From Luteibacter pinisoli (lineage in GTDB: Bacteria > Pseudomonadota > Gammaproteobacteria > Xanthomonadales > Rhodanobacteraceae), in NCBI RefSeq assembly GCF_006385595.1, contig NZ_CP041046.1:2046001-2110000 (forward strand): a DNA stretch of 64,000 bases, read 5' to 3'. The position numbers and the translations under genes are program-made. The notes under the pieces are model-generated. The model was not told where the DNA came from. It did no database searches and saw only the letters and a list, made by a program, of their open reading frames with translations. Of the stretch, positions 24,992 to 33,901 are shown one piece after another; the stretch's first letter is position 1; the number at the start of each line of letters is the position of its first letter.

Positions 24992-27900
24992 ACCCGTCAC
25001 GTCCCTTCATCCTGCGGCCCGTAGCCACCTCGCTGCTGGCGATTGCGATCCTGCTCGTCGGCCTTTTCGGCTACCGGTTCCTCTCGCTGTCGGCGCTGCC
25101 CGAGGTCGATTTCCCGACCATCGAAGTGGTGACGGCGTACCCGGGCGCCGGCCCCCAGGTGGTGGCGTCGACCATTACCTCGCCGCTGGAGCGCCAGCTT
25201 GGCCAGATGCCTGGCCTGGCGCAGATGTCGTCGACCAGCGCCATCGGTACCTCCACGATCACGCTGCGGTTTGAACTGGCGCTGCCGCTGGACGTGGCCG
25301 AGCAGGAAGTGCAGGCCGCCATCAATGCGGCGTCGCCGGGCCTGCCCACCGACATCGCGCATCCGCCCATCTATCGCAAGGTGAATCCGGCGGATACGCC
25401 GGTGATGACGCTCGCGCTCACCTCGCCGACGCTGTCGCTGCGCACGCTGCGCGAACTGGCTGATACGCGCCTGGTGCCGAAGCTGTCGCAGGTCACGGGC
25501 GTTGGCCTGGTGAGCCTGGATGGTGGCCAGCAGCCGGCGGTCGTCGTGCAGGCCGATCCGGTGCGCCTGCGTTCGCATGGCCTCACCCTGGATGACGTGC
25601 GCAATGCGATCCGCGATGCGAATTCGAACCAGGCGAAGGGTTCGCTGGACGGCGCGACGCGCTCCTCGGAGATCGCGATCAGCGAGCCGATCGATAGCCC
25701 GGAAGCATTTGAACGCCTGACCGTTGCCCATCGCGATGGTGCCGTCGTGCGCCTGGGCGATGTGGCCCATGTGGCCGAGGGTGCGGAGAATGCGCGCCTG
25801 GGTGCGTGGTCGAACGACAAGCCGGCCATCATCCTGCGGATCCGTCGCCAGCCCGGTGCGAACGTGGTCGAAGTGGTCGATCGCGTGCGCCAGCTGCTGC
25901 CGGCGCTGCAGGCGACACTGCCTGCCGCCGCCGACATCGACACACTCTCCGACCGCACCGAATCGGTGCGCGCCGCCGTGCACGATGTGCAGGTGGAGCT
26001 GGTGTTCGCGGTGATCCTGGTGGTGCTGGTGATCTTCCTGTTCCTGGGTAGTGGCACCGCCACGATCATCCCGGGCGTGGTCGTGCCGCTCTCGCTGATC
26101 GGCACGTTCGCGGTGATGTACCTGGCCGGCTTCTCGATCAACAACCTCACGCTGATGGCGTTGATCGTCGCCACCGGCTTCATGGTCGACGATGCGATCG
26201 TCATGATCGAGAACATCGCCCGCTATATCGAAGCGGGCGAGCGCCCGCTGGCCGCGGCGCTGAAGGGTTCGCGGCAGATCGCCTTCACCGTGGTGTCGCT
26301 GACCGTCTCGCTGGTGGCGGTGCTGATCCCGCTGCTGTTCATGGGCGGGCTGGTGGGCCGGTTGTTCCGCGAGTTCGCGGTGACGCTGGCGGTGGCGATC
26401 CTGATCTCCGGCGTGGTCTCGCTCACGCTTACCCCCATGATGTGCGCGCGCATGCTGCGCAAGGTCCCTGAGCAGCGTCAGAGCGCGTTTTCGCGCCGCG
26501 GCAAGGCGTGGCTCGATCGCGTGCTCGCCTCGTATGCGCGCGGCCTGGACTGGGTGCTTGCGCGACAGACCCTTACCCTGGCCGGCGTCGGCCTGATGAT
26601 GGTGCTGGCCGTCGTGCTTTACGTCGTCATCCCGCGCGGGCTGTTCCCGGCACAGGACTCCGGCGATATCCAGGGCATCTCCGAAGCCCCGGCGTCGATC
26701 TCGTTCGCGGCGATGGGTGAGCGACAGCAGGCCCTGGTCCGCGCCATCTCGGCCGATCCCGCGGTCGCCAGCATCGCCTCGTCGATCGGCGTGGGCGAAG
26801 GTGGCACGACGCTCAACAGCGGCCAGCTGCTGATCCACCTGAAGCCGCTCGCGCACCGCGACCGCGTGCCGAAAGTGATGGCGCGTCTTGCCGATGCGGC
26901 CGCCAGGGTCGAGGGCATCCGCCTGTACATGCAGCCGGTACCGGACCTCACCATCGATGACCGCGTGAGCCGTGGCCAGTACCAGTTCTCGGTGTCCAGT
27001 ACCGACCCCGCGCAGCTGGGCCCGTGGGTGTCGCGCGCGGTGGGGCCGCTGCGTGACTCGCGCAAGCTCGTGGATGTGGCGAGCGATCAGCAGGATCACG
27101 GCCTGGAGGCGTACATCAACGTCGACCACGACATGGCCAACCGCTACGGCGTGACGTCGGCCGCCGTCGGTGATGCGCTGTACAACGCTTTCGGTCAGCG
27201 CCAGGTCGGCACGCTGCTCACCTCGTCGAGTCCGCGCCGCGTGATTCTCGAGGCGAAGGCAGCCGGTGGCGATGCTGCCGACGCGATGAATGGCATTTAC
27301 CTGGCCGGGCAGGGTGCGGCGGCGAATGCCGATGCCGATCCGAACGATCCGGCGTCGTCGCTGATTCCGCTGGCGTCGTTCGCCACGGTGAGCGAACGGG
27401 CGGCACCGCTGCTGGTCACCCGCATCGATCAGCTGCCGGCCGCGAGCGTGTCGTTCAACCTGGCCCCGGGCGTCGCCCTGGGCACGGCCATGCACGAGAT
27501 CGACAAGGTGCACGCCGGGCTGAACATGCCGGCCAGTGCGCAAGTGAAGTGGGAAGGCTCCGCCGAGGCGTTCCGTGTCTCGCGCGAAGGCCAGCCGTGG
27601 CTGATCCTGGCCACGCTGATCACCGTGTACATCGTGCTGGGCGTGCTCTACGAGAGCTATATCCACCCGCTGACGATCCTCTCCACGTTGCCTTCCGCCG
27701 GCATCGGCGCGCTGCTGGCCTTGCTCATTGGCGGCTTCGAGCTGGATGTAATCTCGCTGATCGGCGTGATCCTGCTGATCGGCATCGTGCAGAAGAACGC
27801 GATCATGCTGATCGACTTCGCGGTGGAAGCGCAGCGGTGTGACCGGCTGAGTGCGCGCGACGCCATCGTGCAGGCCTGCATGCTGCGTTTCCGCCCGATC

Positions 27901-28098
27901 CTGATGACCACGCTTGCCGCCATGCTCGGCGCGTTGCCGCTGATGCTCGGCGGCGGCATGGGCGCCGAGCTGCGCCATCCGCTGGGCGTGGGCATCTTCT
28001 GGGGCCTGGCGGTGAGCCAGGTGCTGACCCTGTTCACGACGCCGGTGATCTACCTGGCGTTCGAGCGCGTGTTCCTGGCACGCGGCCGGCGCGCCTGA
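24988..28098 (+). CDS. mdtB: RND multidrug efflux permease MdtB
   Basis: 1036 residues from a GTG that overlaps the mdtA stop (GTGA). It has normal RND length and order: TM1 (SRPFILRPVATSLLAIAILL), a large periplasmic loop, TM2-6 with the proton-relay Asp pair in MVDDAIVMIENIARYIEAGE, a second periplasmic loop and TM7-12 (IGVILLIGIVQKNAIMLIDF). The sequence pattern fits the MdtB half of the MdtBC heterotrimer, and the partner lies directly downstream. It exports hydrophobic compounds such as bile salts or novobiocin in known members; substrates here are unknown. Confidence 0.93.
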   Translation: MNPSRPFILRPVATSLLAIAILLVGLFGYRFLSLSALPEVDFPTIEVVTAYPGAGPQVVASTITSPLERQLGQMPGLAQMSSTSAIGTSTITLRFELALPLDVAEQEVQAAINAASPGLPTDIAHPPIYRKVNPADTPVMTLALTSPTLSLRTLRELADTRLVPKLSQVTGVGLVSLDGGQQPAVVVQADPVRLRSHGLTLDDVRNAIRDANSNQAKGSLDGATRSSEIAISEPIDSPEAFERLTVAHRDGAVVRLGDVAHVAEGAENARLGAWSNDKPAIILRIRRQPGANVVEVVDRVRQLLPALQATLPAAADIDTLSDRTESVRAAVHDVQVELVFAVILVVLVIFLFLGSGTATIIPGVVVPLSLIGTFAVMYLAGFSINNLTLMALIVATGFMVDDAIVMIENIARYIEAGERPLAAALKGSRQIAFTVVSLTVSLVAVLIPLLFMGGLVGRLFREFAVTLAVAILISGVVSLTLTPMMCARMLRKVPEQRQSAFSRRGKAWLDRVLASYARGLDWVLARQTLTLAGVGLMMVLAVVLYVVIPRGLFPAQDSGDIQGISEAPASISFAAMGERQQALVRAISADPAVASIASSIGVGEGGTTLNSGQLLIHLKPLAHRDRVPKVMARLADAAARVEGIRLYMQPVPDLTIDDRVSRGQYQFSVSSTDPAQLGPWVSRAVGPLRDSRKLVDVASDQQDHGLEAYINVDHDMANRYGVTSAAVGDALYNAFGQRQVGTLLTSSSPRRVILEAKAAGGDAADAMNGIYLAGQGAAANADADPNDPASSLIPLASFATVSERAAPLLVTRIDQLPAASVSFNLAPGVALGTAMHEIDKVHAGLNMPASAQVKWEGSAEAFRVSREGQPWLILATLITVYIVLGVLYESYIHPLTILSTLPSAGIGALLALLIGGFELDVISLIGVILLIGIVQKNAIMLIDFAVEAQRCDRLSARDAIVQACMLRFRPILMTTLAAMLGALPLMLGGGMGAELRHPLGVGIFWGLAVSQVLTLFTTPVIYLAFERVFLARGRRA

Positions 28099-28108
28099 GC
28101 CCGCCGGC

Positions 28109-31100
28109 ATGAACATCTCACGGCCCTTCATCGACCGCCCGGTAGCGACCTCGCTGCTGTGCCTGGGCCTGGTGATCGCCGGTGCGCTGGCGTGGCGGCT
28201 GCTGCCGATCGCCTCCATGCCGGAGGTGAACGTGCCGACCATCAAGGTCTCGGCCGAGCTGCCCGGCGCGAGCCCGGCGACCATGGTGAACGCCGTGGCC
28301 ACGCCGCTCGAGCGCACCCTGGGCCGTGTCTCCGGCCTCACCGAAATGACCTCGGTGAGCGCGAATGGCACGACCGATATCCGCCTGGCGTTCGATCTGT
28401 CGCGCGACGTGGTCGGTGCCTCGCGCGATGTGCAGGCCGCGATCAATGCCGCGCGTGGCGAGTTGCCCCCCGAGATGCCGGCCAGCCCGAGCTACCGCGA
28501 GGTCAGCTCGGCGGATGCGCCGGTGCTGGTGCTGGGCCTGACCTCGAAGCACGCCACGCCCGGCCAGATGTACGCCGTGGCGTCCACGACGTTCAGCCAG
28601 GCGCTCTCGCAGGTGGATGGCGTGGGCGATGTGGAACTGGTGGGCAGCTCCATCCCCGCGCTGCGGATCGAACTGGACCCGCAGGCGATGAACGCGCATG
28701 GCGTCAGCTTCGATCAGGTACGCCGCGCCGTGTCGGCCGCGCTGCCGAATGCGCCGCTGGGCGCTATCGAGTCGGGCGACCGCTACCTTCAGGTGGCCGC
28801 GAACGCGCAGGTGGATTCGGCCGCAACGCTCAGCGCACTCACCGTGGCCCATGACGGCGGCGGCAGTGTGCGCCTGGGCGATATCGCCCGCGTCGTCGAT
28901 TCCGTCCGTGAGCCATCGAACGCCGCGTTGGCCAACGGCGAGCCCGCCGTGCTCGCGCTCGTCCGGCATAAGCCCGGCGCGAACATCATCGAAGTGATCG
29001 ACGGCATCACCGACCGCCTGCCGGCCCTGCGCGCGTCGCTGCCGGGCGACATGCAGGTCAGTGTGATCGTCGACCGCGCCACCACCGTGCGGGCCTCGCT
29101 GCATGCCGCCGAGCACACCCTCGCCCTGGCCGTGGTGCTGGTGGTGATCGTGATGCTGCTGTTCCTGCGCGATCTGCGTACGGCCCTGATCGCCAGCGCC
29201 GTGGCGCCGATCTCGCTGGTCGGCGCGATGATCGTCATGTATTTCCTGGGCTACAGCCTCGATATCCTCTCGCTGATGGCGCTGACCATCGCGGTGGGCT
29301 TCACGGTGGATGATGCCGTGGTGGTGGTGGAGAACATCGCCCGCCACATCGAGGAAGGCATGCCTCCACGTGAAGCGGCCTACGTGGGCGCGGGCGAGGT
29401 GGGCCTCACCGTGCTCTCGATGAGCGCCGTGCTGATCGCGGTGTTCATCCCGCTGTTGCTCATGGGTGGCTACGTCGGCCTGTTCGTCCGCGAGTTCTCG
29501 GTCACCATCGCGACGGTCATCGCCATCTCGCTGGTCGTGTCGCTCACCGTGGTGCCCATGCTGTGCGCCTGGTGGCTGAAGCCGGCTCGCGCGGATCGCG
29601 AGCATGGGGCCGTGTTCCGCTGGACGGAGCGTCAGTTCGTGGCGCTGCAGGGCGCCTACGACCGCAGCCTGACCTGGGCGCTGCGCCGGGCGCCGCTCAC
29701 CATGCTCTCGCTGCTGGGCGTGCTGTGCCTTAGCATCGTGCTGTTCATCGTGGTGCCCAAGGGCTTCTTCCCGCGTCAGGACACCGGCGAGCTCACCGGC
29801 GATTTCGATACCGACGGCAGCGCGTCGTTCGCGGTGTCGAAGGACAAGCTGGGTACGTTCCTCGCCACGGTGCGTGCCGATCCCGCCGTGGAAAGCGCCG
29901 CGGGTTATGCCGAAGACGATTCGGGCTCGCTGTTCGTTACGCTGAAGCCCTTGTCGAAGCGGGACGCAAGCGCCGATGAAGTCGCGGCGCGGCTCAACGC
30001 CCAGCTCACCAAACTTCCGGGCGGCGTGTTCACCGTCACCTCGGTGCAGAACATTCGCGTCGGCGGCCGGCGCAGCCGCGCCTCGGACGAATACACCCTC
30101 CAGGCCGATTCGCCGGAACTGCTGCGCCGCTGGGTGCCGCCGATCGTGGAAGGCATGATGCGCCTGCCCGAGCTGCGCAACGTCCATGGCGATAATGGCC
30201 GCAAGGGCGTGGCCACCGCACTCAGCGTGGATCGCGATGCCGCGGCGCAGGCCGGTACGTCGTATGCCCGCATCGATGGCGTGCTGCGCGATGCCTTCGC
30301 CGACCGGCGCGTGGCCACGATGTTCTCGCCCTCGGGCGAATACCCCGTGCTCATGCGCGTGGCCCGCGAGCAGTCGCAATCGCCCGATGCCTTCGCGCCG
30401 ATCCAGGTGCCGGTCACGGGCGGCCCCGGCGTGCCACTGCTGGGCCTGGCCCAGGTGCACCAGTACCAGGTACCGCTCTCGATCTCGCATTACGGCCAGT
30501 CGGTGTCCACCACGATTTCGTTCGACCGCGTGCCCGGCGTCTCGCTCTCCAAGGCGACCCAGGCCATCCAGAAAGTGATGGATGGTCTCGCCGTGCCGAC
30601 CTCGGTGCGCAGCAGCTTCCAGGGCTCGGCCGGCGCCGCGCGGCAGGTCTCCGATAGCGAGCCCGCGCTGATCCTGGGTGCGGTGCTTACGCTGTTCATC
30701 GTGCTGGGCATCCTTTACGAGAGCGTCGTCCATCCGCTCACGATCCTCTCGACGCTGCCTTCGGCGGCCGTGGGCGCGGTGTTCGCGCTGATGGCACTGC
30801 ATACCGACCTGGACGTGATCGCCCTGGTCGGCATTTTCTCGCTGGTCGGCATCGTGATGAAGAACGCGATCATGATGGTCGATGTGGCGATCGTTTCCGG
30901 GCGTACGATGGGCATGACCCCGTCGGAGGCTATCCAGCATGCGTGCCGCCTGCGTTTCCGCCCCATCCTCATGACCTCGCTCGCGGTCATGGTGGCGGCC
31001 GTGCCGCTGGCGATTTCGCGCGGCAATGGCGCCGAGATGCATCGCCCGCTGGGCATCGCGATCGGCGGCGGCCTGGTGGTGAGCCAGTTGCTGACCCTCT

Positions 31101-31228
31101 ATACGACCCCCGTGGTTTACCTTTATCTCGACCGTTTCAGCAGGTGGGCTGGCAGATGGATGCAAAGATTCGGCGGCCAGGACCGCGACGCGACGTGGCC
31201 GGCAGGCCGCGAGGAGCCGCTCCCGTGA
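28109..31228 (+). CDS. mdtC: RND multidrug efflux permease MdtC
   Basis: 1039 residues, beginning MNISRPFIDRPVATSLLCLG. It has the full RND fold with the proton-relay segment FTVDDAVVVVENIARHIEEG in TM4 and LVGIVMKNAIMMVDVAI in TM10. It lies 10 bases after mdtB and overlaps the outer-membrane factor gene by 4 bases. In Enterobacteria MdtB and MdtC assemble as a 2:1 trimer; the presence of two non-identical adjacent permeases supports the same arrangement. Confidence 0.93.
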   Translation: MNISRPFIDRPVATSLLCLGLVIAGALAWRLLPIASMPEVNVPTIKVSAELPGASPATMVNAVATPLERTLGRVSGLTEMTSVSANGTTDIRLAFDLSRDVVGASRDVQAAINAARGELPPEMPASPSYREVSSADAPVLVLGLTSKHATPGQMYAVASTTFSQALSQVDGVGDVELVGSSIPALRIELDPQAMNAHGVSFDQVRRAVSAALPNAPLGAIESGDRYLQVAANAQVDSAATLSALTVAHDGGGSVRLGDIARVVDSVREPSNAALANGEPAVLALVRHKPGANIIEVIDGITDRLPALRASLPGDMQVSVIVDRATTVRASLHAAEHTLALAVVLVVIVMLLFLRDLRTALIASAVAPISLVGAMIVMYFLGYSLDILSLMALTIAVGFTVDDAVVVVENIARHIEEGMPPREAAYVGAGEVGLTVLSMSAVLIAVFIPLLLMGGYVGLFVREFSVTIATVIAISLVVSLTVVPMLCAWWLKPARADREHGAVFRWTERQFVALQGAYDRSLTWALRRAPLTMLSLLGVLCLSIVLFIVVPKGFFPRQDTGELTGDFDTDGSASFAVSKDKLGTFLATVRADPAVESAAGYAEDDSGSLFVTLKPLSKRDASADEVAARLNAQLTKLPGGVFTVTSVQNIRVGGRRSRASDEYTLQADSPELLRRWVPPIVEGMMRLPELRNVHGDNGRKGVATALSVDRDAAAQAGTSYARIDGVLRDAFADRRVATMFSPSGEYPVLMRVAREQSQSPDAFAPIQVPVTGGPGVPLLGLAQVHQYQVPLSISHYGQSVSTTISFDRVPGVSLSKATQAIQKVMDGLAVPTSVRSSFQGSAGAARQVSDSEPALILGAVLTLFIVLGILYESVVHPLTILSTLPSAAVGAVFALMALHTDLDVIALVGIFSLVGIVMKNAIMMVDVAIVSGRTMGMTPSEAIQHACRLRFRPILMTSLAVMVAAVPLAISRGNGAEMHRPLGIAIGGGLVVSQLLTLYTTPVVYLYLDRFSRWAGRWMQRFGGQDRDATWPAGREEPLP

Positions 31229-32622
31229 GCGCCCATGGCATGCGTGTACTGATGGCGGCCGCGGCCGTCACCCTGGTGGCTGGCTGTACCGTCGGCCCGG
31301 ATTACGTGCGCCCGGCGGCGCCGACCTCGGCGGCGTTCAAGGAAGCCAGGGCGCAGGCGGCGCAGGGCGCCCCGGCGGCACCGATCGCCGGCAAGTGGTG
31401 GGAGATCTACGGCGACCCGGTGCTCAACGACCTGGTCTCACACGTGGCCGTGGATAACCAGTCACTGGCCGCCTCCGCCGCACGCATGCGCGAAGCGCAG
31501 CTGCTGGTGCAGGAAGCGCACGGTGCGGCGTACCCGCAGGTGAGCGTGGGTACGATCAAGTCCGGCCGCCGCAACGAGAATGATTTCGGCCTGGGCGTGA
31601 GCTGGGAGCTGGACCTGTGGGGCCGCATCCGCCGCGACGTCGAGGCGCATCGCGCTTCCGCCGAAGCGAGCGCGGATGACCTTGCCGCGGCGACGCTGTC
31701 GATGCAGGCGCAACTGGTGCAGGCGTACTTCGCGCTGCGCCAGAGCGATGCCGCGATCGACCTGTTGCAGCGCTCGACGGACGTAGCCACACAGTGGCAC
31801 CGGATGGTCGGCAACCAGTACACGCAGGGCCAGGCCTCAAGCGCCGATGTTTCCGATGCGCTGGTGAAGCTCAGCGGTGCGCAGCTGCAGCTGGCCGATA
31901 CCCGCAGCGCCCGTGCGCAGTACGAGCACGCGATTGCCGTGATGCTGGGTAAGCCGCCGGCGGAATTCTCTCTCGCGGCGGCGCCGTTCGATACGCAGGT
32001 GCCGGTGATCCCGCCGGGTGTGCCGGCGATCCTGCTCGAACGTCGTCCCGACGTGGCGGCCAGCGAACGCCGCATGGCGGCCGCGAATGCGCGCATCGGC
32101 GTGGCGAAGGCGGAAGAGCTTCCGTCTATCAGTCTTGCAGCCGGTATCGGCGTGCGCCGCGGCCCGACCGGCACGGCCGACGTGAAGGGACCGCTGTTCA
32201 CCGGCGGCCGCCTGGATGCGCAGGTGAAGTCGGCGGGTGAGGGTTACACCGAGGCGGTGGCTAACTATCGCCAGACGGTGCTGGATGCCTATCGCGAGGT
32301 GGAAGATAACCTCGTTGCGACGAATGAGCTCGCGAACGTTGCCGAGCTTCATGCGAAGGCGGCGGCTGCGGCGACCGAGTCGGACAGGGTGACGCAGAAC
32401 CAGTACAAGGAAGGCGTGGCGGATTACCCGGCGGTGGTGCAGGCGACGAATGGTGCGCTTGAGGCTGGCCGTGGCGAGCTGCAGTTGCGTCTGCGCCGGC
32501 TGGACACGAGTGTGAACCTGATCGTGGCGTTGGGTGGTGGCTGGCAGGCTGGTGGGTTCGCGGGGTCGGCGGCGGGCAGGCCCTTGGGGCCGCCAGACGC
32601 GGACCTTCGGACCGGGCCGTAG
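31225..32622 (+). CDS. Outer-membrane efflux lipoprotein (NodT/OprM family)
   Basis: 465 residues from a GTG with GAGGAG upstream, overlapping the mdtC stop. The signal ends in lipobox LVAGCTVGPDYVRP (Cys near residue 19). Two OEP repeats follow (about 60-250 and 265-450), including WELDLWGRIRRDVEAHRAS and AILLERRPDVAASERRMAAA. It forms the trimeric exit duct for MdtABC. Family members normally end close to the LGGGW motif. Here about 20 further residues follow (AGGFAGSAAGRPLGPPDADL...), of which the last 17 codons and stop are supplied by a repeat element (32571-32692). The natural C-terminus therefore seems to have been overwritten without harming the barrel. Confidence 0.9.
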   Translation: MSAHGMRVLMAAAAVTLVAGCTVGPDYVRPAAPTSAAFKEARAQAAQGAPAAPIAGKWWEIYGDPVLNDLVSHVAVDNQSLAASAARMREAQLLVQEAHGAAYPQVSVGTIKSGRRNENDFGLGVSWELDLWGRIRRDVEAHRASAEASADDLAAATLSMQAQLVQAYFALRQSDAAIDLLQRSTDVATQWHRMVGNQYTQGQASSADVSDALVKLSGAQLQLADTRSARAQYEHAIAVMLGKPPAEFSLAAAPFDTQVPVIPPGVPAILLERRPDVAASERRMAAANARIGVAKAEELPSISLAAGIGVRRGPTGTADVKGPLFTGGRLDAQVKSAGEGYTEAVANYRQTVLDAYREVEDNLVATNELANVAELHAKAAAAATESDRVTQNQYKEGVADYPAVVQATNGALEAGRGELQLRLRRLDTSVNLIVALGGGWQAGGFAGSAAGRPLGPPDADLRTGP

Positions 32623-32692
32623 GCGCCTTCATCGCGAAACGCGAAACGCCCGGCGGCCCTCCGCTTATGTCGGCCCCAAGGGCCTGCCCGCC
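32571..32692 (+). repeat. REP/TIR element, copy A
   Basis: Terminal inverted repeats GGCGGGCAGGCCCTTGGGGC (extending to 32592) and its perfect 22-base complement at 32671-32692 bound a 122-base unit. Inside are a conserved 31-base block (32593-32623, CCAGACGCGGACCTTCGGAC...), a variable centre with a GTAGG...TCGCGA REP-like core, and a conserved block before the right arm (CGGCCCTCCGCTTATGTCGG). It overlaps the 3' end of the outer-membrane factor gene. Copy B lies inverted at 32920-33047. Confidence 0.75.
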
Positions 32693-32751
32693 ACCGAGTC
32701 CACACGTTTTGTCGCGTGCAGCACAAGCCGGCGCGCCGCGACCTTACTGCT

Positions 32752-32784
32752 CGTAGGAGCGCGCTTGCGTGCGATCAGCCTACG
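32752..32784 (+). repeat. REP-like hairpin between the two TIR elements
   Basis: CGTAGGAGCGCGCTTGCGTG and following bases, closed by CCTACG (32779-32784), give a stem CGTAGG/CCTACG around a GCGC-GCTT-GCGTGC core. This closely resembles the Pseudomonas REP consensus (GTAGGAGC...GCTTGC...GCGA). It lies midway in the 442-base gap 32623-33064. Confidence 0.65.
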
Positions 32785-32860
32785 GAGCTCCGAAGCCGTG
32801 TCGCCGGCATAAACCTCTCCACAGGTGGCTCTCGACACTTCTGGACTATCGGAGGTCGCC

Positions 32861-32950
32861 ATGAGCGTCAGAAGCCGGGGTGTTCTGCTTTTGCCGCACG
32901 CAACGGGGCGCGTGGGCTCGGAGGCGGGCAGGCCCCTGGGGCCGACATAA
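32861..32950 (+). CDS. Possible 29-residue peptide or remnant ORF
   Basis: An ATG placed 5 bases after a perfect GGAGG opens a 29-codon frame, starting MSVRSRGVLLLPHATGRVG and ending inside repeat copy B with ...AGRPLGPT. The same AGRPLGP string ends the outer-membrane factor, because both enter a TIR of the element. The good ribosome-binding site suggests that a longer gene once started here and lost its 3' part when the element inserted. Alternatively it is chance. No function assigned. Confidence 0.25.
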   Translation: MSVRSRGVLLLPHATGRVGSEAGRPLGPT

Positions 32951-33047
32951 GCGGAGGGCCGCACAAGGCCACGATTGTCGCGAGAGCGGTTCCTACGGCC
33001 CGGTCCGAAGGTCCGCGTCTGGCGGGCCCAGGGGCCTGTCCGCCTCC
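32920..33047 (-). repeat. REP/TIR element, copy B (inverted)
   Basis: A 128-base unit with 25-base terminal arms (32920-32944 and 33023-33047) matching at 23 of 25 positions. Read on the minus strand it repeats copy A: the same TIR, the same CCAGACGCGGACCTTCGGAC block and the same CGGCCCTCCGCTTATGTCGG block, with a different centre (GTAGGAACCGCTCTCGCGAC). It lies 17 bases beyond the stop of the minus-strand lipid operon. Confidence 0.75.
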
Positions 33048-33064
33048 GACTCCTCACGGCATCC

Positions 33065-33901
33065 TCAAAGCGGATACCGCGCCACCAGCGTCTCAAGACG
33101 CGACCGCGTTTCCTTCGCCAGCGGCGCAGGCGTGTTGTAGCTGCGCCGCCCCGACAGCGACTCCGCCACCATCTCATCGTGCCGCGACCCCATCAGCCCA
33201 TTGATGGCCGCCAGGAACCGCGACATGCAATACGCATGCTCATTCGGCGCCAGCGAACGCAGCGTGTCGTAATACGACACCTGCATGCTCACGATCTTCC
33301 GCACCGCGTGGAACTGATCGCCCGCGAAAATCGTCCGGTTCACCGCCTTCTTCAGCCGGCTCATCTCCGCCTTCTGGAACGCGATCACACCCGCTTCGCT
33401 GTCCAGGCGCGTCTCCACCATCCCGCGGCGCACGAAATTCCACACCGGCTTCGACAGCAGCACCCGTAGCTTCCAGCCCTGGCGCACGATCGTGCCGCGC
33501 TTGCCGCCGCGGAAACCATCCTGCATGTGGCCGAGCACGCGCGTGGTCAGGTCGAACAGATAGCTCGAGCGATGGTTGCGGCTGTACAGGCGCTGCGCAA
33601 AGCGCAGGTGCTTGTAGCGTGCGCGGCTGTGCTTGTACTGCAGGCGCTCGTCGGCACTCAGGCCTTCATTGCGCATCAGCTTCTCGACCAGGTGCAGCAG
33701 TTCCTCGCGCGATACGCCATCGTCCCAGAACTGCAGGCATAGCGCGTAACAGCGGCGGATCGCATCCTCGGGCACGGCCAGCACGATCGGATCGGGCAGG
33801 CAGGTGTGCGCATCGATGATGTCATCGACATCCACGGCATCGAAGAGACGGCCCAGCGTCTCCGGGGAAAATTTAGGCCACTCGGTCATCATGGTGTTCA
33901 C
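33065..33901 (-). CDS. Unknown protein at the end of the sphingolipid-like operon
   Basis: 278 residues from a GTG with GAGGAA 8 bases upstream; the flippase stop overlaps it by one base. ATGs at 33892 and 33889 are alternatives. The protein is soluble-looking, rich in Arg and aromatic residues, with an acidic N-terminal part (LGRLFDAVDVDDIIDAHTCL) and a basic helical middle (ADERLQYKHSRARYKHLRFA, LSKPVWNFVRRGMVETRLD). No signal, membrane segment or known catalytic motif was recognised. Its tight coupling to the flippase suggests a role in lipid modification, transport or control. Confidence 0.65.
   Translation of the reverse strand: MNTMMTEWPKFSPETLGRLFDAVDVDDIIDAHTCLPDPIVLAVPEDAIRRCYALCLQFWDDGVSREELLHLVEKLMRNEGLSADERLQYKHSRARYKHLRFAQRLYSRNHRSSYLFDLTTRVLGHMQDGFRGGKRGTIVRQGWKLRVLLSKPVWNFVRRGMVETRLDSEAGVIAFQKAEMSRLKKAVNRTIFAGDQFHAVRKIVSMQVSYYDTLRSLAPNEHAYCMSRFLAAINGLMGSRHDEMVAESLSGRRSYNTPAPLAKETRSRLETLVARYPL

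Noticed and set aside
24997..28446. Open frame of more than 1100 codons on the minus strand across mdtB
   Set aside because: It is an antisense frame of a high-GC gene with strong third-position bias. The protein is Arg/His/Gln-rich with no domain, while the plus-strand frame encodes a complete RND permease.
28118..31165. Open frame of about 1000 codons on the minus strand across mdtC
   Set aside because: Same antisense effect; His/Arg-rich low-complexity translation, no recognisable fold, and the plus strand is a full RND permease.
32623..33064. CRISPR-like repeat array in the long intergenic gap
   Set aside because: The repeats are two inverted units with internal TIRs and a REP hairpin, not regularly spaced direct repeats with unique spacers.
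32665..33177. Several open frames of 90-170 codons in the repeat region on both strands
   Set aside because: They run through palindromic repeat DNA and share only repeat-derived peptides (such as GRPLGP); no ribosome-binding sites except the small frame at 32861.
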